Shown here: positions 26,984 through 35,685 of the stretch, piece after piece | Numbering within the stretch: the stretch's first letter is position 1 | Layout: every line of letters starts with the position of its first letter | NCBI RefSeq assembly: GCF_003688405.1 | Contig: NZ_REFC01000011.1 | Span: 62,001-126,000, forward strand | Origin: Ulvibacter antarcticus | GTDB lineage: Bacteria; Bacteroidota; Bacteroidia; Flavobacteriales; Flavobacteriaceae | Direction of reading: 5' to 3' | Length of the DNA stretch: 64,000 nt | Made by a program: the position numbers and the translations under genes | The notes under the pieces: model-generated | Database searches by the model: none | The model's input: only the letters and a program-made list of their open reading frames with translations | What the model was told of the DNA's origin: nothing

Positions 26984-27421
26984 TTATTTCGCTAATACTG
27001 TTTTCATTTCTCCCGTTGCTATAACAATACCTCCACTTTGTGTTTCGATTGTTACCAAAGTGACTCCCATTATTTCGTGTAAAATCTTCACTGTAGTTGT
27101 CAATTCTTCCGACGCTTTTGGCAGTTTATTTATTTCCACTTTTTTGATGGCGCCAATATAACCGGTAGGTGCTGGTTTTTTTTTCAGAAAATATTGATAA
27201 CCCGTATGTAAAGCTATTGTTTGAGCCATATGCTCAATAAGTCCTGAAGCAATAAAGGTATTGTTATGACAAAAAATATTGTCGGTCGGAATAGTAAAAC
27301 CCGATACAACTTGTTTTTCAGAATAAAACAGCAATTTATCTACCATTATAAATGGCTTCTTTTGAGGAATAAGGTTTTGGACAAAATGCTTATCGGTTAT
27401 TTTTTCGGCCAGTAAATTCAT
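26984..27421 (-). CDS. Dehydratase-like hot-dog protein (ApeI/ApeP group), subunit 1
   Basis: 145 residues with the same plan as its neighbour: LIPQKKPFIMVDKLLFYS near the N-terminus and the helix FIASGLIEHMAQTIALHTG. The EHMAQ segment supplies the conserved Glu. It begins directly after the DarB-like gene and ends directly before the second hot-dog gene, so all three are coupled. It should dehydrate 3-hydroxyacyl-ACP intermediates to the conjugated enes of the polyene. Confidence 0.83.
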   Translation of the reverse strand: MNLLAEKITDKHFVQNLIPQKKPFIMVDKLLFYSEKQVVSGFTIPTDNIFCHNNTFIASGLIEHMAQTIALHTGYQYFLKKKPAPTGYIGAIKKVEINKLPKASEELTTTVKILHEIMGVTLVTIETQSGGIVIATGEMKTVLAK

Positions 27422-28555
27422 CTAACAAACAGTTAAGTAGGCATACGAATAAGAAAATCTAGCACTCTCGGGCACATGAAATAAAATTCGGTCCCCTTTC
27501 TTTAGCTTTCCGGAATTTACTAACTCCTCGAGCATGATAAAGATAGAGCCTGCTCCAATGTTTCCAACGTTTTCTAAATTAAGAAACCATTTATCCCAAG
27601 GCATTTCAACTCCTTGATGTGTTAATTCATCGTAAAGATTTTCTTTGAAGTAATAAGATGATATATGCGGAAGATAATAATCGATATCATCTTGCGTAAT
27701 ATTGTGTTTAGTCATAGCCTTTTTAAGGCTATCAACTCCTTTTACAAGTATGTTTTCGCTTAGCAATTTCACATCTTGCTTCATGGCAAAAAGTGACATT
27801 TTTCCCCATACATCGGCAGGATATTCACTCCATGGTTTCAGATTTCCATCTTCTAACTTTTCTCCGCCTGCATACATACATGTTTCCAGTTCATGAGCAT
27901 ACGAATAACCTTCCATCCAGTCTATTCGAATTGGTGTTTTTCCCTTTGGTTCATTCTGAAGTAGAAAAGCACCCGCGCCATCCGAAAGCATCCAACGTAA
28001 AAATTCCTTGTTAAAGGCTAAAATCGGATTTTCTTCAAGACCTTGTAAGTGACTTATTTCGTTTTCAAAAACATCAGACTTCATCCAGGAAGATGTTCGT
28101 TCAGAACCTGTACAAACTGCGTTATTTACCTGTCCGGACTTGATGGCCATAAAGCCGTACTTAAGAGCATTCATCCCACTACAGCAAGCGCCTGAAGGTG
28201 AATTAATTTCAATATTTCCGTTTTTAAGAAATCCATGAACCATGGACGCATGTGACGGTAAAATTTGGTCAGGACTAGAAGTTCCACAAGATAACAGTTC
28301 GATCTCTTCCTTAGCGAAACCATTTTGACAAAGGCCCATTATTGCTTCTTTGGTGAGTTGCGCGTTGTTGTGAGTTACATCTCCATTTTCATCGATAGCA
28401 TAATATCGAGTCTTGATCTTGTTATTCCGCAATACAATTCTTCTAGCTTTCGAAGTCTTTCCATTGATCACTCCTAGCTTTTCCTCCATTTGCTCATTGC
28501 TCACCGGTTCATTTGGCAAAAACTTTGAGACTTTTGTGATGTAAACTTCTTTCAT
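27422..28555 (-). CDS. darB: DarB-like ketosynthase (KAS III fold), dialkylresorcinol formation
   Basis: 377 residues of the KAS III type: the nucleophile region SPSGACCSGMNALKYG, the His in YLPHISSYYF and the Asn in LENVGNIGAGS. This matches DarB, which condenses two acyl thioesters and cyclises them to a 2,5-dialkylcyclohexane-1,3-dione. It overlaps the DarA-like gene by 4 bp, the pairing found in dialkylresorcinol and flexirubin loci. The gene symbol rests on this pairing and motif pattern; the acyl chain specificity is unknown. Confidence 0.88.
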   Translation of the reverse strand: MKEVYITKVSKFLPNEPVSNEQMEEKLGVINGKTSKARRIVLRNNKIKTRYYAIDENGDVTHNNAQLTKEAIMGLCQNGFAKEEIELLSCGTSSPDQILPSHASMVHGFLKNGNIEINSPSGACCSGMNALKYGFMAIKSGQVNNAVCTGSERTSSWMKSDVFENEISHLQGLEENPILAFNKEFLRWMLSDGAGAFLLQNEPKGKTPIRIDWMEGYSYAHELETCMYAGGEKLEDGNLKPWSEYPADVWGKMSLFAMKQDVKLLSENILVKGVDSLKKAMTKHNITQDDIDYYLPHISSYYFKENLYDELTHQGVEMPWDKWFLNLENVGNIGAGSIFIMLEELVNSGKLKKGDRILFHVPESARFSYSYAYLTVC

Positions 28556-29481
28556 GAATCCTTCGTTGTGGTCACAGATGAAAAATACGCTTTTTCTCTG
28601 TTAATTTTATTCCTCTTAAGGGGATAAGTGAGTAAAAATACAATAAAAACTATAGGGGCTATGACCCATATTGCAAATAACAAATAATATTTAAATAAAA
28701 CGAGCCATTTCGCTCTTTTTGGACTTCCGGAAGCTCCTTTTTTTATAATAAGATTAGCCCACTTCGAAAACACAAAATTTCCCCGTTCATCGGTCGCGAT
28801 TAAAAGTGGCTTTACTTTAACTGCTTTTAACTTGAGTAATTCGGGTTGTAATCCTGAAAAATCATCTGCTATTAGGGCATTTTTAATGGGCACTCCAAAA
28901 ATTTCGGCTCTTTCTATATCTGCTTCGGAAACTCCCGGTTTCGGGAAAAAGCCAAGGAATCTCGTTTTTTTACCCTTAAACATCCAATGCATGATGGTTA
29001 TTACGCTCACATGATTAATGTTTTTATCGACCATCGCAATGTTTCCGACTAATTTTGCATTACAATCAAGCAATAATATTTTTACTTTTTCCTGCGCCTG
29101 AATCCACATATTTCTACAAGCGATCACTGTAACTACGGGCGTGTTGTTTAATAATTTTTTGGCAGCTTCAGACTTTAAAAAAGAATTTACTGGAATAGAT
29201 GGCGTCAAGTACCAAACGGTATATCCTAAAATGATTAGGTCGTATTTTTTCTGAAGTATTTCCGAAGACAACTCATTAATAGGCTCGGGAATTTGAAGAA
29301 AGGACTCCGGAAAAGCATCGTAAAAATCTTTTTCCTTCCACGGAAAGGGATATTCATTCACCGGCTGAATTTGATGATAGTCAACATGTACATCCTTCCC
29401 TTCAATAGTAGAAACTATATTCTGAAGGATCTCAGTTAACTGTCCCGTTTGAGAATAATATATAACCAGTACTTTTTTCAT
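28552..29481 (-). CDS. darA: DarA-like dialkylresorcinol condensing/aromatase protein (flavodoxin-like)
   Basis: 309 residues. The N-terminus LVIYYSQTGQLTEI is a flavodoxin-type phosphate-binding loop, and the domain continues to about residue 200 with GYTVWYLTPSIPV. The last 60 residues contain a hydrophobic hairpin (LFKYYLLFAIWVIAPIVFIV), so it should sit at the membrane. DarA aromatises the cyclohexanedione made by DarB to the dialkylresorcinol that is esterified to the polyene acid in flexirubins. The 4 bp overlap with darB supports this. Confidence 0.85.
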   Translation of the reverse strand: MKKVLVIYYSQTGQLTEILQNIVSTIEGKDVHVDYHQIQPVNEYPFPWKEKDFYDAFPESFLQIPEPINELSSEILQKKYDLIILGYTVWYLTPSIPVNSFLKSEAAKKLLNNTPVVTVIACRNMWIQAQEKVKILLLDCNAKLVGNIAMVDKNINHVSVITIMHWMFKGKKTRFLGFFPKPGVSEADIERAEIFGVPIKNALIADDFSGLQPELLKLKAVKVKPLLIATDERGNFVFSKWANLIIKKGASGSPKRAKWLVLFKYYLLFAIWVIAPIVFIVFLLTYPLKRNKINREKAYFSSVTTTKDS

Positions 29482-29568
29482 ATTGTCGATAAATATCCTA
29501 TTTCTTGATTTTATTTCAGAAAAAAGAACCTATGTCATAACCTTATTAAAAGTTAATCAAAAAAGACT

Positions 29569-30480
29569 TTATTCTTTGTTCTCTCTTCTTCCTTCTTTCT
29601 TCTTATTCACATTCCAGAAATCAAAATAATTAAACCATTGCAATGGGTATTTCTGAAGCATCCACTCCACACTCTTTATATATTTTTTTAAAAGATCCTT
29701 CTCATCCCTATGATTCACTTCGGCCAATCTAGCGTATAAATGATAATGTTTTGTAGTTTCTTTCATCACATACACAAAGATCACCGGAACATTTAATCGC
29801 GATGCCAATAAAAAAGGTCCCGCAGGAAAGTCGGCTTCTTTTCCTAGCAGTTTTTCCCTTAAAGATTTAGTGTTTTTAAAGTACCTGTCGCCCGTAAAAC
29901 AAACTAGTTCTCCATTTTGTAGGGCACCATTGATTTCAAAAATATGTGATAAATCCTCTTGAATGAGGATAAACTTGATATTCGATCTTTTTGTAACACT
30001 TTCAAGATACTCCTTAATATTTTGGTGTTCGGCATCTGTGGTAACAAGGTTGATTTGCGATCGTGTGTCGATATCTTCAAAGAAATACTCAGCGAGCTCA
30101 AAATTTCCAACATGAGCACTTATTAATATTCCCCCTTGCCCCTTCTCGAGTAAATTGGTAATATTTTCAACGCCATCAAACTCGTAGGTGAATTGATCTT
30201 TCAGGCCTGAAGCCACTGCAGCCTTATCGATAATAGTTTGCCCAAACCGAAAATAGCTTTTATAAATATGAAGGATACTTTTTAAACGGCCATAAGAAAG
30301 ACGATGCCGAAAGTAGTAGTAAATAGAATTTGTACTCCGTGTAGCGAAAAAGCAGAAATAAAACGCAACAAAATAAAGCAAAAAATATGCAGCGCGAATA
30401 CCCAGTTTTCGAATAAAGAAAATAAAGATTTTATACCCTAAAACAGTACCTCTCGATTTACCTTCCCATTCATCCGACAT
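29569..30480 (-). CDS. Lysophospholipid acyltransferase, LpxL/HtrB-like
   Basis: 303 residues. A membrane helix at about 30-50 (AAYFLLYFVAFYFCFFA) precedes an acyltransferase domain with the HX4E motif GGILISAHVGNFELAE (about 117-122) and the later CFTGDRYFKNT segment. LpxL-type enzymes move acyl groups from ACP to lipids. In aryl polyene clusters such an enzyme is thought to join the polyene acyl chain to its lipid or resorcinol partner. It lies 19 bp after the ACP gene. Confidence 0.86.
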   Translation of the reverse strand: MSDEWEGKSRGTVLGYKIFIFFIRKLGIRAAYFLLYFVAFYFCFFATRSTNSIYYYFRHRLSYGRLKSILHIYKSYFRFGQTIIDKAAVASGLKDQFTYEFDGVENITNLLEKGQGGILISAHVGNFELAEYFFEDIDTRSQINLVTTDAEHQNIKEYLESVTKRSNIKFILIQEDLSHIFEINGALQNGELVCFTGDRYFKNTKSLREKLLGKEADFPAGPFLLASRLNVPVIFVYVMKETTKHYHLYARLAEVNHRDEKDLLKKYIKSVEWMLQKYPLQWFNYFDFWNVNKKKEGRRENKE

Positions 30481-30499
30481 CCGCAGTTATTCGTGATTT

Positions 30500-30742
30500 T
30501 TAGCCTATTTTTTTTTCAATTAAGTCGTAAAAATCCTGAAGTGTAATAACCTTCAGAAAATCTTCTCCCACCAATTTAACACCAAAATTGGCTTCAATAG
30601 CAACAACCAAATCGACAAAATCCAGACTGTCCAATTCTAAAGTTTCCTTCAAATTGGCTTGAGGGGCGATCTCCTCTTCTTCTACTTCAAACTCATCGAC
30701 CAAAAAGTAGTTTATCTTCTCTACAATTACCTCTTTATTCAT
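30500..30742 (-). CDS. Acyl carrier protein
   Basis: 80 residues, with the phosphopantetheine Ser in LELDSLDFVDLVVAIE. It is strongly acidic and has the expected three long helices. It follows the ketosynthase gene by 5 bp and precedes the acyltransferase gene, suggesting that it carries the chain used by those two enzymes. Together with the ACP at 19181-19438 it makes the two-ACP set typical of aryl polyene systems. Confidence 0.93.
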   Translation of the reverse strand: MNKEVIVEKINYFLVDEFEVEEEEIAPQANLKETLELDSLDFVDLVVAIEANFGVKLVGEDFLKVITLQDFYDLIEKKIG

Positions 30743-30747
30743 AACTA

Positions 30748-31968
30748 TTAGGGCACTTTTTTAATTATTAATGCTGAATTCGTTCCTCCAAATCCGAAAG
30801 AATTGGACAAAAATACATCAATTTTTTTATTTAACGTTTTCTTAACAAGGTTTAATTTCGCTGCAGCCTCATCCGGCGTTTCCAGATTAATATTTGGAGC
30901 TACAAAAGAGTGTTCCATCATTAACATAGAATAAATAACTTCACTCGCACCAGCCATCCAACATTCATGACCTGTCATTGATTTTGTTGAACTAACACAA
31001 GGTCCGTTTTCACCAAATACTTCTAAAATCGCTTTAGCTTCATTTGCATCTCCCACAGGAGTAGATGTCGCATGAGCGTTTACATAATCTATCTCACTAG
31101 CCTTCAAACCTGCCTGTTGCAAAGCCTTGGTCATCGCCTTTGATGGTCCATCTACATTCGGCGTTGAAATATGTTCTCCGTTTGACGAAAACCCATATCC
31201 AATGATCTCCCCTAAAATAGGAGCACCTCTTTTCACGGCAGATTCGTAACTTTCTACTATCAATGTTGCAGCTCCACCACTTGGCACCAGGCCATCACGA
31301 TCTTTATCGAACGGACGGGATGCTTTCGTTGGATCGTCAATGTTCATAGCAAATACGCCTAGACCATCAAAACTACCCATGGCGAGCTCATTAATTTCCT
31401 GAGCACCCCCGCAAATAATCATTTCCTGTAATCCACTTTTAATAAGTTGATATGCCATTCCAATCGCATGAGAACCACTGGCACAGGCAGCACTTACCGT
31501 AAAATTGATTCCCGTAAGTCTGAAAATAGTAGAAAGATTCATAGTTACTGTAGAGTTCATGGCTTTAAAAATAGCTCCGGAACCTACCAAAGTAGTGTCT
31601 TTTTTCTCACGTATCTTGTCTACAGATTCGATTACAGATCTCGCTGTAGAATCATTTCCATAGAGAATTCCAACTTCATTTGCATCAAGAAAATCCTGAT
31701 CAATTTTGGCGTTTTCAAGGGCTTCAATCGTTGCAACATAAGCATAAAGGGCTTCTTCGCCCATACTTATACGTTCTCTTCGGGATAATTGTTTTTTAAG
31801 ATCCGGTTCTTCGACCATTCCGGTGAGTGCAGAACGATAGCCGAATTCTTTTCTCTTTTCGTCAAAGACAATTCCGGATGTACCATTGTAAAGAGATTCC
31901 TTTACTTCAGAAAGATTTTTACCTATACAGGAATATATCCCCATACCCGTAATTACAACTCGCCTCAT
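30748..31968 (-). CDS. Beta-ketoacyl-ACP synthase II (FabF-like)
   Basis: 406 residues with complete triad: FTVSAACASGSHAIGMA, VNAHATSTPVGD and STKSMTGHECWMAGAS. It begins MRRVVITGMGIYSCIG, a standard FabF start. It lies between the ketoreductase gene (15 bp upstream) and an ACP gene (5 bp downstream), so it may build the starting chain for the cluster. Six ketosynthase-fold proteins are encoded here, counting the two that lack the Cys. Confidence 0.9.
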   Translation of the reverse strand: MRRVVITGMGIYSCIGKNLSEVKESLYNGTSGIVFDEKRKEFGYRSALTGMVEEPDLKKQLSRRERISMGEEALYAYVATIEALENAKIDQDFLDANEVGILYGNDSTARSVIESVDKIREKKDTTLVGSGAIFKAMNSTVTMNLSTIFRLTGINFTVSAACASGSHAIGMAYQLIKSGLQEMIICGGAQEINELAMGSFDGLGVFAMNIDDPTKASRPFDKDRDGLVPSGGAATLIVESYESAVKRGAPILGEIIGYGFSSNGEHISTPNVDGPSKAMTKALQQAGLKASEIDYVNAHATSTPVGDANEAKAILEVFGENGPCVSSTKSMTGHECWMAGASEVIYSMLMMEHSFVAPNINLETPDEAAAKLNLVKKTLNKKIDVFLSNSFGFGGTNSALIIKKVP

Positions 31969-31983
31969 CGGTCACTTCTAATT

Positions 31984-32736
31984 TTAGGAGTAAATGCCTC
32001 CGTTTATATTTATTACTTCGCCGGTAATATAAGAGGATTTTTCCGAAGCCAAAAAAGAAACAATATGTGCCACCTCTTCTGCTTCTCCAAATCGATTTGC
32101 GGGGATTAATTTCTTAAGTTCTTTTTCATCCAGATCACCGGTCATATCGGTGCGAATAAAACCAGGTGCAACGGCATTCACGGTTATATTTCTTTTTGCC
32201 ACCTCCTGTGCTAATGCCTTTGTCGCAGCAATTACGGCTCCTTTAGCCGCACTGTAGTTGGTTTGACCGGGAGTTCCTTTTAATCCTGAAACAGATACCA
32301 TATTAATTATACGACCATAGCGATTGACCAACATTTTTTGAATAAGATGATTGGTCACATTAAAAAAGCCGTTAAGACTGGTGTTTATCACATTAGTCCA
32401 ATCTTCAGGTTTCATCCACATAAACAAACCATCTTTGGTTATTCCAGCATTGTTTACAATCACTTCAATAATCGCATCTTTATGTTCCACATGCCAGGCA
32501 TCCAATTTTGATATGACCTCGGCGGCATTAACAACATCAAATTGAATAATTTCTCCAGCTCCTCCAACAGACTCAACCTCCTTTAAGGTTTTTTGTGCCG
32601 CTGCTTCATTGCTATTATAGTTTATTAAAATGTGGTATTTAGTGTCCTTTGCCAATTGAACGCATACAGCACTTCCAATTCCTCTGGATCCACCTGTAAC
32701 TAAAGCGTATTTTGTTGGGGCTTTTTTTTCTTCCAT
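31984..32736 (-). CDS. 3-oxoacyl-ACP reductase (FabG/ApeQ-like)
   Basis: 250 residues of the short-chain dehydrogenase family. NAD(P) loop VTGGSRGIGSA, NNAG at about 90, the catalytic Ser-Tyr-Lys set (MVSVSG, then YSAAKGAV) and the C-terminal VAPGFIRTDM are all present. It reduces 3-ketoacyl-ACP in each elongation round and is the equivalent of ApeQ in aryl polyene synthesis. It is the first gene of the tightly packed section, with a 152-bp repeat-bearing gap behind it. Confidence 0.92.
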   Translation of the reverse strand: MEEKKAPTKYALVTGGSRGIGSAVCVQLAKDTKYHILINYNSNEAAAQKTLKEVESVGGAGEIIQFDVVNAAEVISKLDAWHVEHKDAIIEVIVNNAGITKDGLFMWMKPEDWTNVINTSLNGFFNVTNHLIQKMLVNRYGRIINMVSVSGLKGTPGQTNYSAAKGAVIAATKALAQEVAKRNITVNAVAPGFIRTDMTGDLDEKELKKLIPANRFGEAEEVAHIVSFLASEKSSYITGEVININGGIYS

Positions 32737-32788
32737 TATAATCCTGCTCGAAAATGTTTAAAAGGTAAAAATAATTTAATTTGTCTGG

Positions 32789-32846
32789 TCGAGCGCAGTC
32801 GAGACCTACTTGATAATACGTAATTTAACTACTCGACTGCGCTCGA
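32789..32846. repeat. Inverted pair of the 15-bp TCGAGCGCAGTCGAG element
   Basis: The 15-mer at 32789-32803 and its reverse complement at 32832-32846 can form a stem with a 28-nt loop in the gap between the WG-repeat gene and the ketoreductase gene. The same 15-mer occurs three times at 38018, 38150 and 38282. There is no T run after the stem, so a classical terminator is not supported. No convincing promoter for the downstream operon is visible in this gap. Confidence 0.8.
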
Positions 32847-32888
32847 ACGGAAAATTAGCCAACACTTTGGACATCTTCGTTTTTTTAT

Positions 32889-34019
32889 TTATTCTGAAAA
32901 GTTTTCTACATTCTGAAACCACTTCCCGCCAATTGGCTTACCACTAGTATTGATAAATCCCCATTCCTTTTTATTTTTCACTCGGGCAAGACCATTTCTG
33001 AAGCCTTTGAGGTTGTTTTTACTAAAAATTGAAAATCCACCGGCAGTAATCTCATATTCATCTGGAATAACCATCTTACCTGATTTGTCGATAAATCCCC
33101 ATAATTTTTTAAGCTTAACAGGTGCCAGGCCGTCATCCGAAAAAGTTTCTGCATCTCTAAAGTTCATTGGCACTGCCATATCTCCTTTTTCGTTAATATA
33201 TCCCCACTCCTTATCATTGGATACAGGTGCCAGACCTTCGTTAAATGCTCTTGCTTTGTCGTATTGTGGCTCAATCACCCAATCTCCTTTAGAATTAATA
33301 AAACCTATTTTTTTATTGTTTCGAGCATAAGTTAAGTTAGAGTCTTCAGTAAAGTCCCAAATTTTATCGGCATTCGCAACAGTTGTAAACGTTCCGCCAT
33401 TGATAACACCATAAGATTCTCCTTTGGCAGCCCAAATTCCCTTCGAACTATAATCACCAATTTCAGAATATTCAACAGGAATATAAACTTTCCCAGTCTT
33501 ATCAATCATTCCCCAGCTTTCACCATTTTTAACTCTTGCATATCCATTAACAAATGGCTTTATCTCTCTATAAGTTGGTTCAAGAATTAACTTCCCATCG
33601 GTACCCATGAGTCCGATATTATCTTCAACTCGGTAAAATGCGATGCCATTTTTATCGAAATCGTATAGCTTTTCTTGAACAGGGGTATTAAATATGTTTC
33701 CGGTTTTATCGATATAATTCCATTGATCATCTTTTAGAACTATGGCATATCCAGAATTGAATTCTTTTACCTTATCGTAGGTCGGTTCTATCACCCATTT
33801 TCCACTTCTATCTATAAAGCCCCATTTTTTATCTTTAAAAGCCGCGGCGAGTCCATCAGAAAAATCTCCCGCTTTTTCAAATTGTGGATTAATTACAACA
33901 GTTCCTTGTGTATTAATATACCCAAACTGATCATTATCTCTAACCAATGCCAGCTCTTGGGCCGATATTGAAGTCAGACATAGGAACATGGCAAGTGCAA
34001 AAAGAGGTAGCTTTTTCAT
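32889..34019 (-). CDS. WG-repeat (KWG) secreted protein
   Basis: 376 residues with a signal peptide (cleavage near ISAQELAL) and about a dozen WG beta repeats of roughly 25-30 residues, with a pattern like WGFIDKSGKWVIEPTYDKVK. The domain probably forms a beta propeller or solenoid for binding. It starts 4 bp after the ammonia-lyase gene ends, so it is cotranscribed with it. Its role is unknown; WG-repeat proteins are common in the family and this one may simply have been caught in the operon. Confidence 0.85.
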   Translation of the reverse strand: MKKLPLFALAMFLCLTSISAQELALVRDNDQFGYINTQGTVVINPQFEKAGDFSDGLAAAFKDKKWGFIDRSGKWVIEPTYDKVKEFNSGYAIVLKDDQWNYIDKTGNIFNTPVQEKLYDFDKNGIAFYRVEDNIGLMGTDGKLILEPTYREIKPFVNGYARVKNGESWGMIDKTGKVYIPVEYSEIGDYSSKGIWAAKGESYGVINGGTFTTVANADKIWDFTEDSNLTYARNNKKIGFINSKGDWVIEPQYDKARAFNEGLAPVSNDKEWGYINEKGDMAVPMNFRDAETFSDDGLAPVKLKKLWGFIDKSGKMVIPDEYEITAGGFSIFSKNNLKGFRNGLARVKNKKEWGFINTSGKPIGGKWFQNVENFSE

Positions 34020-34023
34020 AGTG

Positions 34024-35559
34024 TTAGTTTTCAGAGTTAATAATATATTCTTTTACTTTATTAACAAAAGGATACATAACGACATCATCTTTGAAAGCAG
34101 GAACAATTTTACGAATCTCATCGAAGGTTTTTCTGGTTTTGGAAGAGACTTTATCTTTAACTTCCAAATACTCTATTGCCTGTACGATGGTAATTAATTC
34201 GATGGCAACTACTTCAAAAGCATTTTCAATCACCTTTTTAGTAATTAGCGCAGCATTGGTACCCATACTTACGATATCCTGATTGTCATTATTATTGGGG
34301 ATACTATGCACATACATAGGGTTGGAAAGCATCTGATTCTCTGCCGTTGTAGACGTAGCAGTAAACTGAACACCTTGCATTCCAAAATTCAATCCGAGCG
34401 TGCCCAGATTTACAAATGGAGGCAGTATATCGTTTAGTTTAGAATTAAGCAGATAATTTAACTGTCTTTCTGCCAACATGCTCATCTTCGCAACTACGAT
34501 CTTGAGCTTATCCATCTCTAAAGATACGTAATCCCCGTGAAAATTACCGCCATGATATACATGCTTTTTTTCAACATCAACGATAGGATTATCATTAGCC
34601 GAATTGACTTCTTCAATTAAGATTTTCTCAACATTATTCAAGGTATCTAAAACAGGCCCTAATATTTGCGGTACACATCGCAATGAATAGTATTCTTGTA
34701 CCTTTTCTTCAAATACAGAGACCTCATTATTTCCATTATTGGGATTATATAAATGATGCTCTCTTTTTCTGATGAGTTTACTATCACCAAGATGCTTACG
34801 CATTGATTCGGCGATTTTTCTTTGTCCTATATGCTTCTTTGTCTGATTCAGATCGAAAGAAAGATGATCGTCATACGCTTCAACAATTTCATTAATCGCA
34901 GATGAACAACTTATCATCCAGTTCAATAACCTTCTTGTGTATATCGTATTCACTACACCAATTCCAGTCATTACCGATGTACCATTCATTAGGGCAAGGC
35001 CTTCGCGTAATTCGACAGAAATTGGCTTCAAATTCTCTAATTCAAATACACCTTTGGTTGGTTGCAATTTTCCTTTATAAAAAACTTCGCCTTCACCAAT
35101 AAGTACAAGTGCTAAATGTGCTAACTGCACCAAATCTCCACTGGCACCTACTCCACCATGTTCATAAATAAGAGGAATAATATCCTTGTTAATAAGCGAA
35201 GTCATAAGCTTAATAACCGAAGTATGAACCCCCGAATTTCCTAAACTCAATGTATTCAATCTGGCCAACATAGCCGACTTCACATACATCGCAGGAATTG
35301 GGTTTCCTGTTCCTGATGAATGACTTCTTATTAAGTTATACTGAAGTTCGATTCTTTGAGAATCTTTGATCTTATATTGAGCCATAGGACCAAATCCAGT
35401 GTTCACACCATAGATCACTTTGTTTTCTGAAAACTCTTTCAAGAAATCAAAACTTCGCTGTACCCTGTCGATTACTTGACTGTCAACTTTTATAGACTCA
35501 TCCTTAAATATAACCTCGTAAAAATCCCTTACTCCTAATTCTCCTTTAATTGTTAACAT
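34024..35559 (-). CDS. Aromatic amino acid ammonia-lyase, probable tyrosine ammonia-lyase
   Basis: 511 residues of the MIO-dependent lyase family. The Ala-Ser-Gly triad that forms the MIO prosthetic group is in HGGVGASGDLVQLAHLAL (about 145), preceded by YGVNTGFGPMAQYKI and the substrate-specificity segment NLIRSHSSGTG. Overall it closely matches my memory of the Flavobacterium johnsoniae tyrosine ammonia-lyase of the flexirubin cluster. No hutU, hutI or hutG gene is present nearby, which argues against a histidine catabolic role. Expected reaction: tyrosine to 4-coumarate plus ammonia, providing the aryl starter. Confidence 0.88.
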   Translation of the reverse strand: MLTIKGELGVRDFYEVIFKDESIKVDSQVIDRVQRSFDFLKEFSENKVIYGVNTGFGPMAQYKIKDSQRIELQYNLIRSHSSGTGNPIPAMYVKSAMLARLNTLSLGNSGVHTSVIKLMTSLINKDIIPLIYEHGGVGASGDLVQLAHLALVLIGEGEVFYKGKLQPTKGVFELENLKPISVELREGLALMNGTSVMTGIGVVNTIYTRRLLNWMISCSSAINEIVEAYDDHLSFDLNQTKKHIGQRKIAESMRKHLGDSKLIRKREHHLYNPNNGNNEVSVFEEKVQEYYSLRCVPQILGPVLDTLNNVEKILIEEVNSANDNPIVDVEKKHVYHGGNFHGDYVSLEMDKLKIVVAKMSMLAERQLNYLLNSKLNDILPPFVNLGTLGLNFGMQGVQFTATSTTAENQMLSNPMYVHSIPNNNDNQDIVSMGTNAALITKKVIENAFEVVAIELITIVQAIEYLEVKDKVSSKTRKTFDEIRKIVPAFKDDVVMYPFVNKVKEYIINSEN

Positions 35560-35685
35560 GTACTTTTGATATAACTTTTAATGATAATTATCAAAAAACT
35601 TAAAATAAAAATAGTTAATTTGATTGCAAATTTAATAATTTAAAGCATCTATACGCTATTAATATAAATCAATCTAATTCAAGCA

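Noticed and set aside
34024-35559. Histidine ammonia-lyase (hutH) call
   Set aside because: The family match is real, but no other hut gene is near, and the position next to an aryl ligase, DarA/DarB and polyene genes favours tyrosine as substrate.
35560-35685. Promoters in the divergent gap between lyase and flavin enzyme genes
   Set aside because: Partial TTTG and TAnnTTT-like strings exist on both strands, but none has both boxes at a normal spacing, so I do not annotate them.
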